From the NCBI GenBank assembly GCA_015066445.1, contig SVOK01000004.1:1-64000 (forward strand): DNA of 64,000 nt, given 5' to 3'. Shown here piece after piece: positions 11,192-21,450 of this stretch. Under the pieces are notes generated by a model that ran no database searches, had not been told where the DNA came from, and saw only the letters and a list, made by a program, of their open reading frames with translations. A program made the position numbers and the translations under genes. The DNA is from Oscillospiraceae bacterium (GTDB lineage Bacteria; Bacillota; Clostridia; Oscillospirales; Acutalibacteraceae). The number at the start of each line of letters is the position of its first letter. Position 1 is the first letter of the stretch.

Positions 11192-11759
11192 TATTTCCTC
11201 CTACTACCTCGTTGTAAGCCTCCAAGGTATCAAAATGAACAGCCTTAGACTGCTCTAACAAGTCGTTTATTGAATATTTAAGTGTATAAACCATTGCTTC
11301 TTCAATAGATTTATCAACTATTTCTCTTATTACATCTACATCTTCATAATCCCTGTCACGTGAAGTGAAATCAGCAAGATAAAGAATTTTAGCTGTAAGC
11401 GACATATTTTTCTTAGCCGTTGTATGATAACGAACGGCATCTAAAAGCTCAGTGTCTTCTATTCTTAAAACATTTTTAATATAAGCCTCGCCCGAAATTG
11501 CATGCCATAGCTTTTTAGCATTTTTTTCAATATCGTTTAGCATTATACCAAAGCTTTCAAAGATTTGCAAGTGTTCTTCATCGGGAGTATTTTTTGTTAT
11601 ATCGTGAAGCAATCCTGCAAGGTAACATTTTTCGGTGTCCCCGCCGTAAATAGAAGCTAATCGCTTAGCTTCATCAGCAACACAAAGGGAGTGAAAATAG
11701 CGTTTTTCATTAAGTCGCTTTTTCAGAATTTCCTTATATACTTCATAATTATTATTCAC
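11178..11759 (-). CDS. yqeK: HD-domain bis(5'-nucleosyl)-tetraphosphatase, YqeK family
   Basis: HSLCVADEAKRLA, LAGLLHDITKN, VRYHTTA; GTG at 11759 preceded by GGGGAG (longest ORF reaches 11777). Confidence 0.9.
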   Translation of the reverse strand: MNNNYEVYKEILKKRLNEKRYFHSLCVADEAKRLASIYGGDTEKCYLAGLLHDITKNTPDEEHLQIFESFGIMLNDIEKNAKKLWHAISGEAYIKNVLRIEDTELLDAVRYHTTAKKNMSLTAKILYLADFTSRDRDYEDVDVIREIVDKSIEEAMVYTLKYSINDLLEQSKAVHFDTLEAYNEVVGGNNGSI

Positions 11760-12345
11760 CGTACACTCCCCTTTCAACTAAAAATCTGAATATTTTTTGA
11801 GGCAACAGCTTTTTCGCTGCCTTGAAATTGTTTCTGATTTCAGTAGAAGATACACACGGTATAACCTCATTCTTAACAGTAAGTCTCATACCCTTGTTCG
11901 ATAAAAGCTTTGCAGCATTATCAAACAAATTATCATCAACATCGCTTCTTCTGAAAGCAATAAACGGAATTTCTTTCATCAATTCCTCATATTTATACCA
12001 TCTGTCAAAGGTGACAAGCATATCACCGCCACAAACAAATATAAAATTCTCATCAGGATATTTTTCTTTAAGAGTCAGAACAGTATCATAGCTGTAGCTT
12101 TTACCCTCACGCTCGAACTCTATAAGGCAAAGTTCAGCTTTACTGAAATCCTCTGCCGCCAAACGGCACATTTCGATTCTTATACTGTCCTCAGCCAAAA
12201 AATCGCAAATTTTATGAGGCGGAATTCTATCAGGCATAATAAATATTTTTTCAATGCTGCTGTCATTCTCTAAAGCTCTCAGCATTTCATAATGACCGAT
12301 ATGCAACGGATTAAAGGTGCCGCCAAAAATTGCAGTAAAAGCCAT
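11752..12345 (-). CDS. nadD: Nicotinate-nucleotide adenylyltransferase
   Basis: GGTFNPLHIGHYEM and SSTEIRNNF motifs. Confidence 0.95.
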   Translation of the reverse strand: MAFTAIFGGTFNPLHIGHYEMLRALENDSSIEKIFIMPDRIPPHKICDFLAEDSIRIEMCRLAAEDFSKAELCLIEFEREGKSYSYDTVLTLKEKYPDENFIFVCGGDMLVTFDRWYKYEELMKEIPFIAFRRSDVDDNLFDNAAKLLSNKGMRLTVKNEVIPCVSSTEIRNNFKAAKKLLPQKIFRFLVERGVYGE

Positions 12346-12638
12346 TATTTCACCAGCTTGATAGTTTTATTGTTTTTACTCTCTTTATATAAAATAAAGC
12401 GAGTGCCTATAACCTGAACCACATCACATTCTACCGCTTCGGCTAATAGGTCGGCAGTCTCTCTTGAATTAGTGGGTGAGGTTTCAAGAACACGAAGCTT
12501 TATAAGCTCTCTTGCCTCTAAAGCGTCACGCACCTGTTTTACGGTATTCTCGTTAATACCGCCTTTTCCTACCTGTAATATGGTTTCCATATCGTTTGCC
12601 ATAGCACGAAGCTGTGCTCGCTGTCTGCTGTTTAACAT
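12345..12638 (-). CDS. yhbY: YhbY family (CRM domain) RNA-binding protein
   Basis: LRAMANDMETILQVGKGGINENTVKQVRDALEARELIKLRVLE. Confidence 0.92.
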   Translation of the reverse strand: MLNSRQRAQLRAMANDMETILQVGKGGINENTVKQVRDALEARELIKLRVLETSPTNSRETADLLAEAVECDVVQVIGTRFILYKESKNNKTIKLVK

Positions 12639-12648
12639 AGATATCTCC

Positions 12649-13236
12649 TTAAATATATTTACTTAATTCTTCCTTAAATAATCTTAACGCCTTACCTCTA
12701 TGGCTTATACTGTCCTTTTCTTCAGCCGACAAATGACCAAAACAGCCCTTTTCGCTTATAAATAAAGGGTCATAACCAAAGCCACAACTACCCGATTCCT
12801 CAAACGCTATATGACCGTGACATTCACCTCTAACGGTGAACTGTCTGCCGTCGGGAAATACACAGGCTATAGCCGCTACATAGTAAGCGGTGCGATTCTC
12901 CATTGGAACGCCCTCAAGCTCTTTAAGTATTTTCTTATTATTATCATCATCGTTACCGTGTCCGCCTGAATAACGGGCAGAATATATACCGGGGGCTCCG
13001 TCAAGATAATCTACACAAATTCCCGAATCGTCGGCAACGCTTATATAGCCTGTCTCTTTAAGTCCTGCTTTAGCCTTTAAAATTGCATTTTCTTCAAAGG
13101 TAGTACCTGTTTCCTCAATCTCATCTAAAGGTTTCTCCAAATCCTTTTCAGATAAAACATCAAAGCCCATAGGCTCTAAAATGCGGCTAAGCTCTACTAA
13201 TTTTTTTTGATTTTTAGTTGCAATAAATATCTTCAT
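12649..13236 (-). CDS. rdgB: XTP/dITP diphosphatase
   Basis: IATKNQKKLVEL, ADDSGICVDYLDGAPGIYSARYSG, SCGFGYDPLFI. Confidence 0.95.
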   Translation of the reverse strand: MKIFIATKNQKKLVELSRILEPMGFDVLSEKDLEKPLDEIEETGTTFEENAILKAKAGLKETGYISVADDSGICVDYLDGAPGIYSARYSGGHGNDDDNNKKILKELEGVPMENRTAYYVAAIACVFPDGRQFTVRGECHGHIAFEESGSCGFGYDPLFISEKGCFGHLSAEEKDSISHRGKALRLFKEELSKYI

Positions 13237-13238
13237 TT

Positions 13239-14153
13239 TTATTCCTCAACTGCAAATATTCCGTCAGCAAATTCCTTGGCATTAAAGGGCTGTAAATCAT
13301 CAATACCCTCTCCAACGCCGATATATTTAACAGGTATATTAAGCTCGTTTCTTATCGGGATTATTATGCCGCCTTTAGCAGTACCGTCAAGCTTAGTAAG
13401 CACTATACCCGTAATATCAGTAACATTTTTAAATTCTCTCGCCTGATTTACGGCGTTCTGTCCGGTAGCAGCATCAAGCACAAGCAAAGTTTCAACCGAA
13501 GAATCAGGAAGCTCCCTTGCTATTACACGGTTGATTTTTGCAAGCTCATCCATAAGATTTTTCTTATTGTGAAGTCTGCCCGCAGTGTCGCAAATTATAA
13601 CATCAGCATTGTGAGCCTTAGCAGAAGCTATTGTATCAAACACAACAGAAGCCGGATCAGTACCCTCAACACTTCTTACCATTGAAACGCCTGCACGCTC
13701 TGCCCAGATGCCTAACTGGTCGATAGCGGCAGCACGGAAAGTATCCGCAGCGCCTAAAACAACATTTTTACCGTCATTTTTAAGCTGAGCGGAAATTTTA
13801 CCTATAGAAGTAGTTTTACCAACTCCGTTAACGCCAATAACCAATATAACAGATGGCTTGGTTTCAAGCTTTAACCCCTCGTCCTCGCCTAACATTTCCA
13901 CAATTATATCCTTTAACAGACCTTTAATTGCATTAGGGTCGGTAGTTCCTGTTTCTTTGATTTTTTTACGCAAAAGCTCGCAAATTTCACCCGAGGTGGT
14001 AACACCGATATCGGACATTATAAGGGTTTCCTCTAATTCCTCAAAAAGCTCCTCATCAATTTTTGTGAAGCTTTTTACAATGCTGTTAACGCCCTCTGCG
14101 ATAGAATTTCGGGTTTTTTTAAGTCCCTCTTTAATTTTACTGAAAAATCCCAT
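13239..14153 (-). CDS. ftsY: Signal recognition particle receptor FtsY
   Basis: GVNGVGKTTSIGKIS, DTAGRLHNKKNLM, LTKLDGTAKGG; ATG at 14153 (MGFFSKIKEGLKKTR) preferred over the ORF start at 14228. Confidence 0.95.
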   Translation of the reverse strand: MGFFSKIKEGLKKTRNSIAEGVNSIVKSFTKIDEELFEELEETLIMSDIGVTTSGEICELLRKKIKETGTTDPNAIKGLLKDIIVEMLGEDEGLKLETKPSVILVIGVNGVGKTTSIGKISAQLKNDGKNVVLGAADTFRAAAIDQLGIWAERAGVSMVRSVEGTDPASVVFDTIASAKAHNADVIICDTAGRLHNKKNLMDELAKINRVIARELPDSSVETLLVLDAATGQNAVNQAREFKNVTDITGIVLTKLDGTAKGGIIIPIRNELNIPVKYIGVGEGIDDLQPFNAKEFADGIFAVEE

Positions 14154-14169
14154 TAAATCACCTGTTTTG

Positions 14170-15177
14170 TTATTTGATAAAATCTTCAAGCCAAAAGCTT
14201 TGCGAATCTGCACGCCTGCCCTTCTCATCTAACACAGATATTCTGAAATAACCGTCAGTATCCATTAAATTAAAGGTGGCTTCATTTACATTAATGCCGT
14301 TTTCTGCATTGATAGTCATCGCACGTCTGCCTTTGGTAGTGAGATTAATTTTTAAAGCATCAGAGCATTTAACATTTACTGTCATTCCATCTACTGATAT
14401 TTCGTATATCTGAGGACCTGTAGAGGTGTAAAAATCGCCGTTTAATAATGAACTTATTATTTCACTGTATTCCAGTTTATCGGCATTCACCATAACAAAA
14501 GTACCGAAAGAATCTTTTTTGTTATTATGATTATCGTCACCTGATGAAGCAAAAATACGTTTGCCATCTCTTAAAAAGTCGTCCAAAACATTAATATCAT
14601 ACTCATACAAACCGCCGACATTGCAGGAAGTATTGAAAATCTCTACTCCCCAAAGACCCTCATAGCCACCGTAATTACCGTAATTTTCGAGTGACCAGCG
14701 TGGGTGGTTATATGCTACGAAAAATCCGTTTTCATTAGCGGTTTTAATAATCTCATTGATACCTTCTACCCCGTAAACACGTTCAAAATCCTTATCGGGT
14801 CTTCTGAACGCAACTCTGCGCTCCTTGGCAGAAAAATGGTCATATACTTCATTATAGCAAGCATTATAATCGTTGCTCTGCTCTTTGGCGTAAAGGTTCA
14901 AATGGCAAACCTTCATATCACGATTTACACCAGTTGACATATTAGGAAACTGCTTTATAGCAATTTCACAGCTTGTGATTGTCAAGAAGTTTTCGTCATC
15001 AAGATATGAATTATTATTAATATGTTCGTGGTCAGTAATAGCTAATATACTATAGCCGTGTGATTTATAATAATCCTTTAGTTCCTCTGGTGAAAGTCTA
15101 CCGTCCGAGAGGTTACTGTGACAATGCATATTGCCTTTATAAAAATTACATTTTCCGCCAAATAACAGTTTTTTCAT
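14170..15177 (-). CDS. PHP domain-containing metal-dependent hydrolase
   Basis: NMHCHSNLSDGRLSPEELKDYYKSHGYSILAITDHEH, YNHPRWSLENYG. Confidence 0.85.
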   Translation of the reverse strand: MKKLLFGGKCNFYKGNMHCHSNLSDGRLSPEELKDYYKSHGYSILAITDHEHINNNSYLDDENFLTITSCEIAIKQFPNMSTGVNRDMKVCHLNLYAKEQSNDYNACYNEVYDHFSAKERRVAFRRPDKDFERVYGVEGINEIIKTANENGFFVAYNHPRWSLENYGNYGGYEGLWGVEIFNTSCNVGGLYEYDINVLDDFLRDGKRIFASSGDDNHNNKKDSFGTFVMVNADKLEYSEIISSLLNGDFYTSTGPQIYEISVDGMTVNVKCSDALKINLTTKGRRAMTINAENGINVNEATFNLMDTDGYFRISVLDEKGRRADSQSFWLEDFIK

Positions 15178-15180
15178 AAA

Positions 15181-18100
15181 TTATGCTCCTTTATTACCCT
15201 CAAGTAACTTCTTTTCAAGCTCTGCAACGTTAAGTTCAAGCAGTTTTGTTACACCCTTTTCCTGCATAGTAACACCGTAAAGCATATCAGCAGCTTCCAT
15301 AGTACCTCTGCGGTGGGTTACGCAAATAAACTGGGTTGAAAAATCAGGCTTTTTCATATAATCAGCAAAACGGTCAACGTTAATATCGTCAAGAGCCGTA
15401 TCAACCTCATCAAGGAAGCAGAACGGAGGCGCATTAACACGCATAATTGCAAAGTAAATGGAAAGAGCGATAAGCGCCTTTTCGCCGCCTGAAAGACCGT
15501 CCAGACTGGGTACGTTTTTACCGGGTAATTTAGCGTTAATATCAATTCCGCTTTCAAGAATATTATCGGGGTCAGAAAGTGAAAGACTCGCTGTACCTCC
15601 ACCGAAAAGCTCAGTAAAGGTTTTGGAGAAGTTCTCGTTGATTTTTGCGAAGCCCTCGGTGAAAATATCCTGCATCTGGGTTGTAAGCTGATTAATAAGC
15701 TTATGAAGCTCTGCACGAGATTTTTCAACATCGTCAATCTGAGCGGATAAGAAATCGTAACGCTCCTTAACCTCTTTATATTCTTCAATAGCAGAAACAT
15801 TAACATTTCCGAGATTTCGGATTTTGCCCTTGATTTCAGCCAAGTTTTTCTTAGCTTCAGACGGATTTTCAGGCTCGCAAGCTACCTTTTCAGCCTCGCT
15901 GCGAGTGAGCTGATATTCGTCATAAAGCTTGCGGATAACCTCATCATATTCTTTGAGCATAACCTCTTTACGCTCGGTAAGACGGGCAAGCTCGCCACCT
16001 ATCTGCTCACGGCGAAGTGTTTTTTCACGTTCACTGTTTCTAAGCTCAATACCTGCCTTTTCGGTTTGGTTACGTTTTTCAAGCATTTCGGTAATATTAG
16101 CTTCGCTCGAATTAATCTTTTCCTTTAAAGACAACACATAAGCTTCGATTTCTGTGATTTTTTGAGTTATTTCGTCATTTTTACTTGCAATTTCAGAAAT
16201 TTCTAAATCAATTTCACCGCTACGCTTACCACGTGAAGAAATGAGCTCTTTAAGACTTTCTGCCGATGCATTTAACTGCTCAATATCCTTATCTGTTTCA
16301 ATAACAGAAAGCTTTGCCGCAGTAATATCAGCAGAAATTTTTTCTCTTGTTTCGTTAAGACTGTCCCTGCCGCCTGTCATTTTATCGATTTCAGATTGCA
16401 GTTCAGTTTTCTTACCGTCAAGCTCAGCAATTTTCACTGCAGCGTCCATAGACTGTTGCTTTAATTTTGCAAGCTTTTCTTCGTTTGATGCCTTTTCATC
16501 GGTTAATTGCTTTAATGCAGATTTTAAATTTCCACGTAAATCATCAATTCTTTTAAGCTCTGCCAAAGCTCTTATCTTATCCTCATTAGCGGTAGTAAGC
16601 TCCGCCTTAGCGGCTGTAATATCCGCTTCAACCACAGCTACCGCCTCATTAGCGGCAGTGAGTTTCGCTGAAAGCTCCTCTGCCCTTACAGTGGCTTTCT
16701 TTATTTCCTCTTCCATTTTTTCAATATCGGAGGAACGGCTTAAAAGTCCTGCATTTTTAACAAGCGAGCCACCTGTAAGCGAGCCGCCCGGATTTATAAC
16801 CTGACCGTCAAGGGTAACAACCTTTACCCTATAACCGTATTTTTTAGCGATAGTAGCAGCGCTGTCAATATCCTCAGCAACAACTGCTCCGCCTAAAAGA
16901 TATTTTATAATCTCACGGTATTTATTATCACACTCTACCAAATCGGAAGCAATGCCCACAAAGCCAAATAAACTCTCGAAGCCTTCCTCTTTGAACTCAC
17001 GTGACTTAATTGTAGCAACAGGCAAAAATGTAGCTCGACCGCCACCCGAGGTTTTAAGGTAATTAATAGCCTTTTTAGCATCCGCCTCGGTTTCGGTAAT
17101 AATATTCTGAATTGCCGCTGCTAAAGCAGTTTCAATAGCAATACTATATTCCTTATCAACCTTGATAAGCTTTGAAACAGGACCGCAAATTCCTTTAAGA
17201 GTGCCAAGCTCGGCCTGCTTTATAACCGCTTTTACAGAATGACCGAAGCCCTCCATATTGTTTTCAAGCTCACGAAGAATCTGTGCACGGCGACGTTTAG
17301 CCTCAATATCAAGATTAAGAGAATCCAATTCCTCCTTAACAGCCTTTGCTGACTGCTCCTTAGAGGCAAGACGAAGCTCGTAGCCTTTTAAAGTATTAGT
17401 ATTGCTCTCGATTATTTCCTCGAATTTCTGCAAAAGCTTATCTGTTTCTTCAAATTCGCTATCAAGCTTTTCAATTTCCGCAGTGTGCTGTGCTATTTGC
17501 TCCTTAGAACTTTCGCCTCTGCCGCCGATTTCCTCAATTGCAGTATCAGCAGTAACCATTGCAACACGCATATCTGCGCTTTCTGCCGATAAAGCATTTA
17601 ATGCTCTAATCTGAGCTTCAATTTTTCTGGAAATACTGTCGCTATCGCTAAGTAACTCAGAAAGCTCCGTTTCAAGAGAATGAAGCTTTTCTTCAATTTT
17701 TAAGCGTTCTTCTTGCTTTTCTGCGGCAAGATTTTGCTTTTCTTCAATTTCGTTAAGAGCCTCACTATCAGAGCGACCCAAAACAAGCTTTTCTTCATTA
17801 AGACGGCTTACAGTTTCATTATTATAAGTAATATTATTCTGCAAAACTGTAATTTCACCGTTTTGCTTTACAATTTCCTCATTAGTTGAGGATATAACAA
17901 GTCTCTCACCCTCAATATCAGAGGTGAGTCTTGCAAAATAAGCAGTATTTTGCTCTTGCTTACGGTCAAACTCAGCCAGAGATTCTTCAATTTCACGGTA
18001 AGAAAGCTGAGCTGCAGCTATTTTACTCTCCTGATTTCTAAGTGCATCCTTAGAGTTATTAAGTGTATAAAGCCAAAGACCAATTTCGAGCTCCTTCCTT

Positions 18101-18762
18101 TGGTCGGCAAGCTCTAAAAATCTCTGTGCTTTACGGCTTTGCTCCGCAAGAGGACCAACACGTGACTCCAGCTCATCAAGAATATCGTGTAAACGAAGAA
18201 GATTATCCTCTGCAGCGGTAAGCTTTCTTTCCGCCTCGATTTTGCGGTAGCGATATTTTGAAATACCTGCCGCCTCTTCAAAAATATCACGTCTCTCACC
18301 TGATTTAGAGCTGATGATAGTGTCAATTTTACCCTGACCTATCATTGAATAACCGTCACGACCAAGACCTGTATCCATAAAAAGCTCGTGTATATCCTTA
18401 AGTCTTACATTTACACCGTTTATAGCATACTCACTTTCATGAGAACGGTAATAACGCCTTGTAATAGCTACAAAATCGTTATCAAAATTAAGACTTCTGT
18501 CAGTGTTATTAATATTAAGGGTTACCTCACAAAAACCGTGAGGACGGCGGGTTTCGGTACCTCCGAATATTACGTCTTCCATAGACTGACCACGAAGGCT
18601 TTTGGTAGACTGCTCACCAAGTACCCAACGTACAGCATCGGAAATATTACTCTTACCGCTGCCGTTAGGTCCTACTACTGCGGTAATACCCTTACCGAAT
18701 TTTAAAACTGTTTTATCCGCAAAGGATTTAAAGCCCTGAATTTCAATTGAGCTTAACAGCAT
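15181..18762 (-). CDS. smc: Chromosome segregation protein SMC
   Basis: VVGPNGSGKSNISDAVRWVLGEQ, hinge, SLDGLSGGEKALIALSIYFAIM, FLDEVDTALDD. Confidence 0.97.
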   Translation of the reverse strand: MLLSSIEIQGFKSFADKTVLKFGKGITAVVGPNGSGKSNISDAVRWVLGEQSTKSLRGQSMEDVIFGGTETRRPHGFCEVTLNINNTDRSLNFDNDFVAITRRYYRSHESEYAINGVNVRLKDIHELFMDTGLGRDGYSMIGQGKIDTIISSKSGERRDIFEEAAGISKYRYRKIEAERKLTAAEDNLLRLHDILDELESRVGPLAEQSRKAQRFLELADQRKELEIGLWLYTLNNSKDALRNQESKIAAAQLSYREIEESLAEFDRKQEQNTAYFARLTSDIEGERLVISSTNEEIVKQNGEITVLQNNITYNNETVSRLNEEKLVLGRSDSEALNEIEEKQNLAAEKQEERLKIEEKLHSLETELSELLSDSDSISRKIEAQIRALNALSAESADMRVAMVTADTAIEEIGGRGESSKEQIAQHTAEIEKLDSEFEETDKLLQKFEEIIESNTNTLKGYELRLASKEQSAKAVKEELDSLNLDIEAKRRRAQILRELENNMEGFGHSVKAVIKQAELGTLKGICGPVSKLIKVDKEYSIAIETALAAAIQNIITETEADAKKAINYLKTSGGGRATFLPVATIKSREFKEEGFESLFGFVGIASDLVECDNKYREIIKYLLGGAVVAEDIDSAATIAKKYGYRVKVVTLDGQVINPGGSLTGGSLVKNAGLLSRSSDIEKMEEEIKKATVRAEELSAKLTAANEAVAVVEADITAAKAELTTANEDKIRALAELKRIDDLRGNLKSALKQLTDEKASNEEKLAKLKQQSMDAAVKIAELDGKKTELQSEIDKMTGGRDSLNETREKISADITAAKLSVIETDKDIEQLNASAESLKELISSRGKRSGEIDLEISEIASKNDEITQKITEIEAYVLSLKEKINSSEANITEMLEKRNQTEKAGIELRNSEREKTLRREQIGGELARLTERKEVMLKEYDEVIRKLYDEYQLTRSEAEKVACEPENPSEAKKNLAEIKGKIRNLGNVNVSAIEEYKEVKERYDFLSAQIDDVEKSRAELHKLINQLTTQMQDIFTEGFAKINENFSKTFTELFGGGTASLSLSDPDNILESGIDINAKLPGKNVPSLDGLSGGEKALIALSIYFAIMRVNAPPFCFLDEVDTALDDINVDRFADYMKKPDFSTQFICVTHRRGTMEAADMLYGVTMQEKGVTKLLELNVAELEKKLLEGNKGA

Positions 18763-18767
18763 TTATT

Positions 18768-19763
18768 TCACACTTCCCTTTCAATTTGAAGTTCTAAATT
18801 TTTAATTCCCTCTTTTGCTTTTACCTTACAGTAAAAACCATTAGTTTCCAAATGAAGAATATTGCTTTTCTTCTGACCTATCATTTTCGATACGTCGCTT
18901 TTATTTACAAATATTATATATTTTCCTTTTTCGCCTAACTGCTTTAAAGCCTTGTTAAGCATTATCTGCGATTGACAAAGCTCACTGAAAGCGGGGTGCC
19001 ATGGGCCCGAAAGATAAGCCTTTTCTTCGATAGAATGAAGTCCGAGTCTTATAACCCTTATACCCGCTTCTGTAAACATTGTATATAGCCTTGCAGCAAG
19101 CTCCACTGCTTCACCCAAAGACTGTGGCTTATATTTACCGTCATCGTATAAGGCGCCCAAATCGGTGTCCTTTAAAACTATTGTTGGATAAATACGCACC
19201 GTATCAGGCTTTATTTCAATAACCTTTTTAGCGGTTTTAATAGCGCCCTCATCACTATCAGCGTAAAGCCCCGTCATTATCTGGAGCCCCAATTCAAAGC
19301 CGTGCTCTTTAATAAGCCTTGAAGCATTCACAACGTCCTGTGCAGTATGCCCACGGTTATTCATTTTAAGCACCCTCGCAACAAGACTCTGCGCACCAAG
19401 CTCAATTGCGGTAACGCCTTTGTTTTTAAGGATTTCAAGTATTTCCTCATCTATAGCATCAGGTCTTGTTGAAATTCTGATACCACTCACATCGCCATTT
19501 TTAACGAATTCATACGCCTCATCTAAAAGGTCGGTCATATAGTTACGGTTAATTGCTGTAAAGCTGCCGCCAAAAAAGGCTATTTCAGTGGTACCAGGGT
19601 CGAATTTAGGCGATTTTTTAGCAAGTGCTACAGCTTCTGCCACGTCCTTAGTTCTCGGCGCTTTGCAAACTCCTGTAATATATCTTTGGTTACAAAAGCT
19701 GCATTTGTTTGGACAACCAATATGCGGCACAAAAATCGAAATATTTGAGTGAACCGCACTCAT
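18768..19763 (-). CDS. Elongator-type (Elp3-like) radical SAM protein
   Basis: PHIGCPNKCSFCNQRYITG 4Fe-4S motif; located between smc and rnc. Confidence 0.88.
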   Translation of the reverse strand: MSAVHSNISIFVPHIGCPNKCSFCNQRYITGVCKAPRTKDVAEAVALAKKSPKFDPGTTEIAFFGGSFTAINRNYMTDLLDEAYEFVKNGDVSGIRISTRPDAIDEEILEILKNKGVTAIELGAQSLVARVLKMNNRGHTAQDVVNASRLIKEHGFELGLQIMTGLYADSDEGAIKTAKKVIEIKPDTVRIYPTIVLKDTDLGALYDDGKYKPQSLGEAVELAARLYTMFTEAGIRVIRLGLHSIEEKAYLSGPWHPAFSELCQSQIMLNKALKQLGEKGKYIIFVNKSDVSKMIGQKKSNILHLETNGFYCKVKAKEGIKNLELQIEREV

Positions 19764-20440
19764 ATCTCAGCACCCATAAGGCTAAGCGCCTGCTTTGCTG
19801 CCATCTGCTCTGCTTGCTTTTTGGATTTACCCTTTCCCTTGCCGATAACATTTGAATTAAGATGAACCTCAACCTCAAAAAGCTTATCGTGGTCAGGACC
19901 GCTCTCCCCTGTGAGAATATAAGTCACATACTCCTCGGGGTTGCGCTGTATGATTTCCTGCAAAGCAGTTTTATAATCCTTGAATACCTCATCATCGGTA
20001 TGCTTTAATTCCTTAAGAATAAAATTCATAACAAATTTTCGGGCAGTTTCCAAATCGCTATCAAGATAAATTGCCGCAAGAACTGCCTCAAAAGCATCAG
20101 CTAAGATGGAATCCCTTTCTCTGCCGCCGCCCTTTTCCTCGCCTTTGCCAAGACGCAAAAACGAGCCTAAATCGAGTTCTCTTGAAAAACCGCAAAGTGA
20201 TTTTTCGCACACAAGTGATGCCCTTAGCTTTGTTAGCTCGCCCTCAGGAAGATTTCCGAATTGTTTATATATATAGTCCGAAACTATTACCGATAAAACC
20301 GAATCGCCCAAAAACTCAAGTCTCTCATTAGAGGTCACTCCGTCTCTCGCCTCATTAGCATAAGAGGAATGCGTGAGTGCATTTAAAAGAAGTGACTCGT
20401 TTTTAAAGGTATAGTCTAAATTCTTTTGTAAAGCCTTCAT
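19760..20440 (-). CDS. rnc: Ribonuclease III
   Basis: NERLEFLGDSVLSVIVSDYIY signature plus C-terminal dsRBD. Confidence 0.96.
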   Translation of the reverse strand: MKALQKNLDYTFKNESLLLNALTHSSYANEARDGVTSNERLEFLGDSVLSVIVSDYIYKQFGNLPEGELTKLRASLVCEKSLCGFSRELDLGSFLRLGKGEEKGGGRERDSILADAFEAVLAAIYLDSDLETARKFVMNFILKELKHTDDEVFKDYKTALQEIIQRNPEEYVTYILTGESGPDHDKLFEVEVHLNSNVIGKGKGKSKKQAEQMAAKQALSLMGAEI

Positions 20441-20460
20441 TTAAAAATTCCTTTATAAAT

Positions 20461-21447
20461 TTATGTAAGCTGTTCTGAAATTGTTTCGATAACGCCGTTT
20501 TCTGTAATAGCCACTGCCTGACGGATAGCATTTTTAACCGCCTTTGCATCTGAGCTACCGTGTGCTTTAATTACTGTCTTTTTAACACCCAACAAAAGTG
20601 CTCCGCCAACCTCTGAGCTATCCATCATACTTTTAAGTGCATATAAATCCTTTTTGATAACCAACGCGGCTAATTTGTTGAATATGTTTTTATAAAGAGC
20701 ATTTTTTATAAGCTTAAAGAGAGTTGAAGCTGTGCCCTCAATAAGCTTTAAGGCGATATTGCCTGTAAAGCCGTCAGTAATTACAGCATCACATTCGCCC
20801 TTAGGCATTTCTCTCGACTCAATATTACCCACAAAGTTTATAGGAGCTTCGCTTAAAAGCTTGTAAGCTTCTTTCTGGAGCTCACCACCCTTAGTATCCT
20901 CTGTTCCGATATTAAGAAGACCTATTTTAGGCTCTTTAATGCCCTCAACCTTTGATAGATAGGTGCTTGCCATAATACCAAATTGCTCTAACATTTCAGG
21001 TCTGCATTCAGCGTTAGCGCCCATATCCATAAGCATATAATGTCCCTTAGGAGATGGTATAAATCCTGCCAGAGCAGGTCTTTTTATACCCTTTATTCGC
21101 TTTACAATAAGAGTACCGCCCACAACTATAGCACCTGTTGAGCCTGCTGATACAAAGGCGTCTGCTCTTCCCTCTGTCAGCTCCTTAAACGCTAAAGCCA
21201 TTGAGCTTTCGCTATGAGCCTTTAAAAGAGTTGTGGGGTCATCGTGCATAGAAATAACATCATCAGTATCAACAATAATAAGCTCGCCTTTAAATGAGAG
21301 TTCATTTTCTTTAATAATGTTTTCAATAGTTCCCTTATTTCCTGTAAGAGTGATATCAACCCCTAATTCATTAGAGGCTAAAGCCGCTCCCTTTACAATT
21401 TCCAAAGGCGCATTATCTCCTCCAAAAGCATCAACTACTACACGCAT
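20461..21447 (-). CDS. plsX: Phosphate acyltransferase PlsX
   Basis: VVDAFGGDNAPLEIVKGA, FVSAGSTGAIVVGG, VITDGFTGNIALK. Confidence 0.96.
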   Translation of the reverse strand: MRVVVDAFGGDNAPLEIVKGAALASNELGVDITLTGNKGTIENIIKENELSFKGELIIVDTDDVISMHDDPTTLLKAHSESSMALAFKELTEGRADAFVSAGSTGAIVVGGTLIVKRIKGIKRPALAGFIPSPKGHYMLMDMGANAECRPEMLEQFGIMASTYLSKVEGIKEPKIGLLNIGTEDTKGGELQKEAYKLLSEAPINFVGNIESREMPKGECDAVITDGFTGNIALKLIEGTASTLFKLIKNALYKNIFNKLAALVIKKDLYALKSMMDSSEVGGALLLGVKKTVIKAHGSSDAKAVKNAIRQAVAITENGVIETISEQLT

Positions 21448-21450
21448 TGT

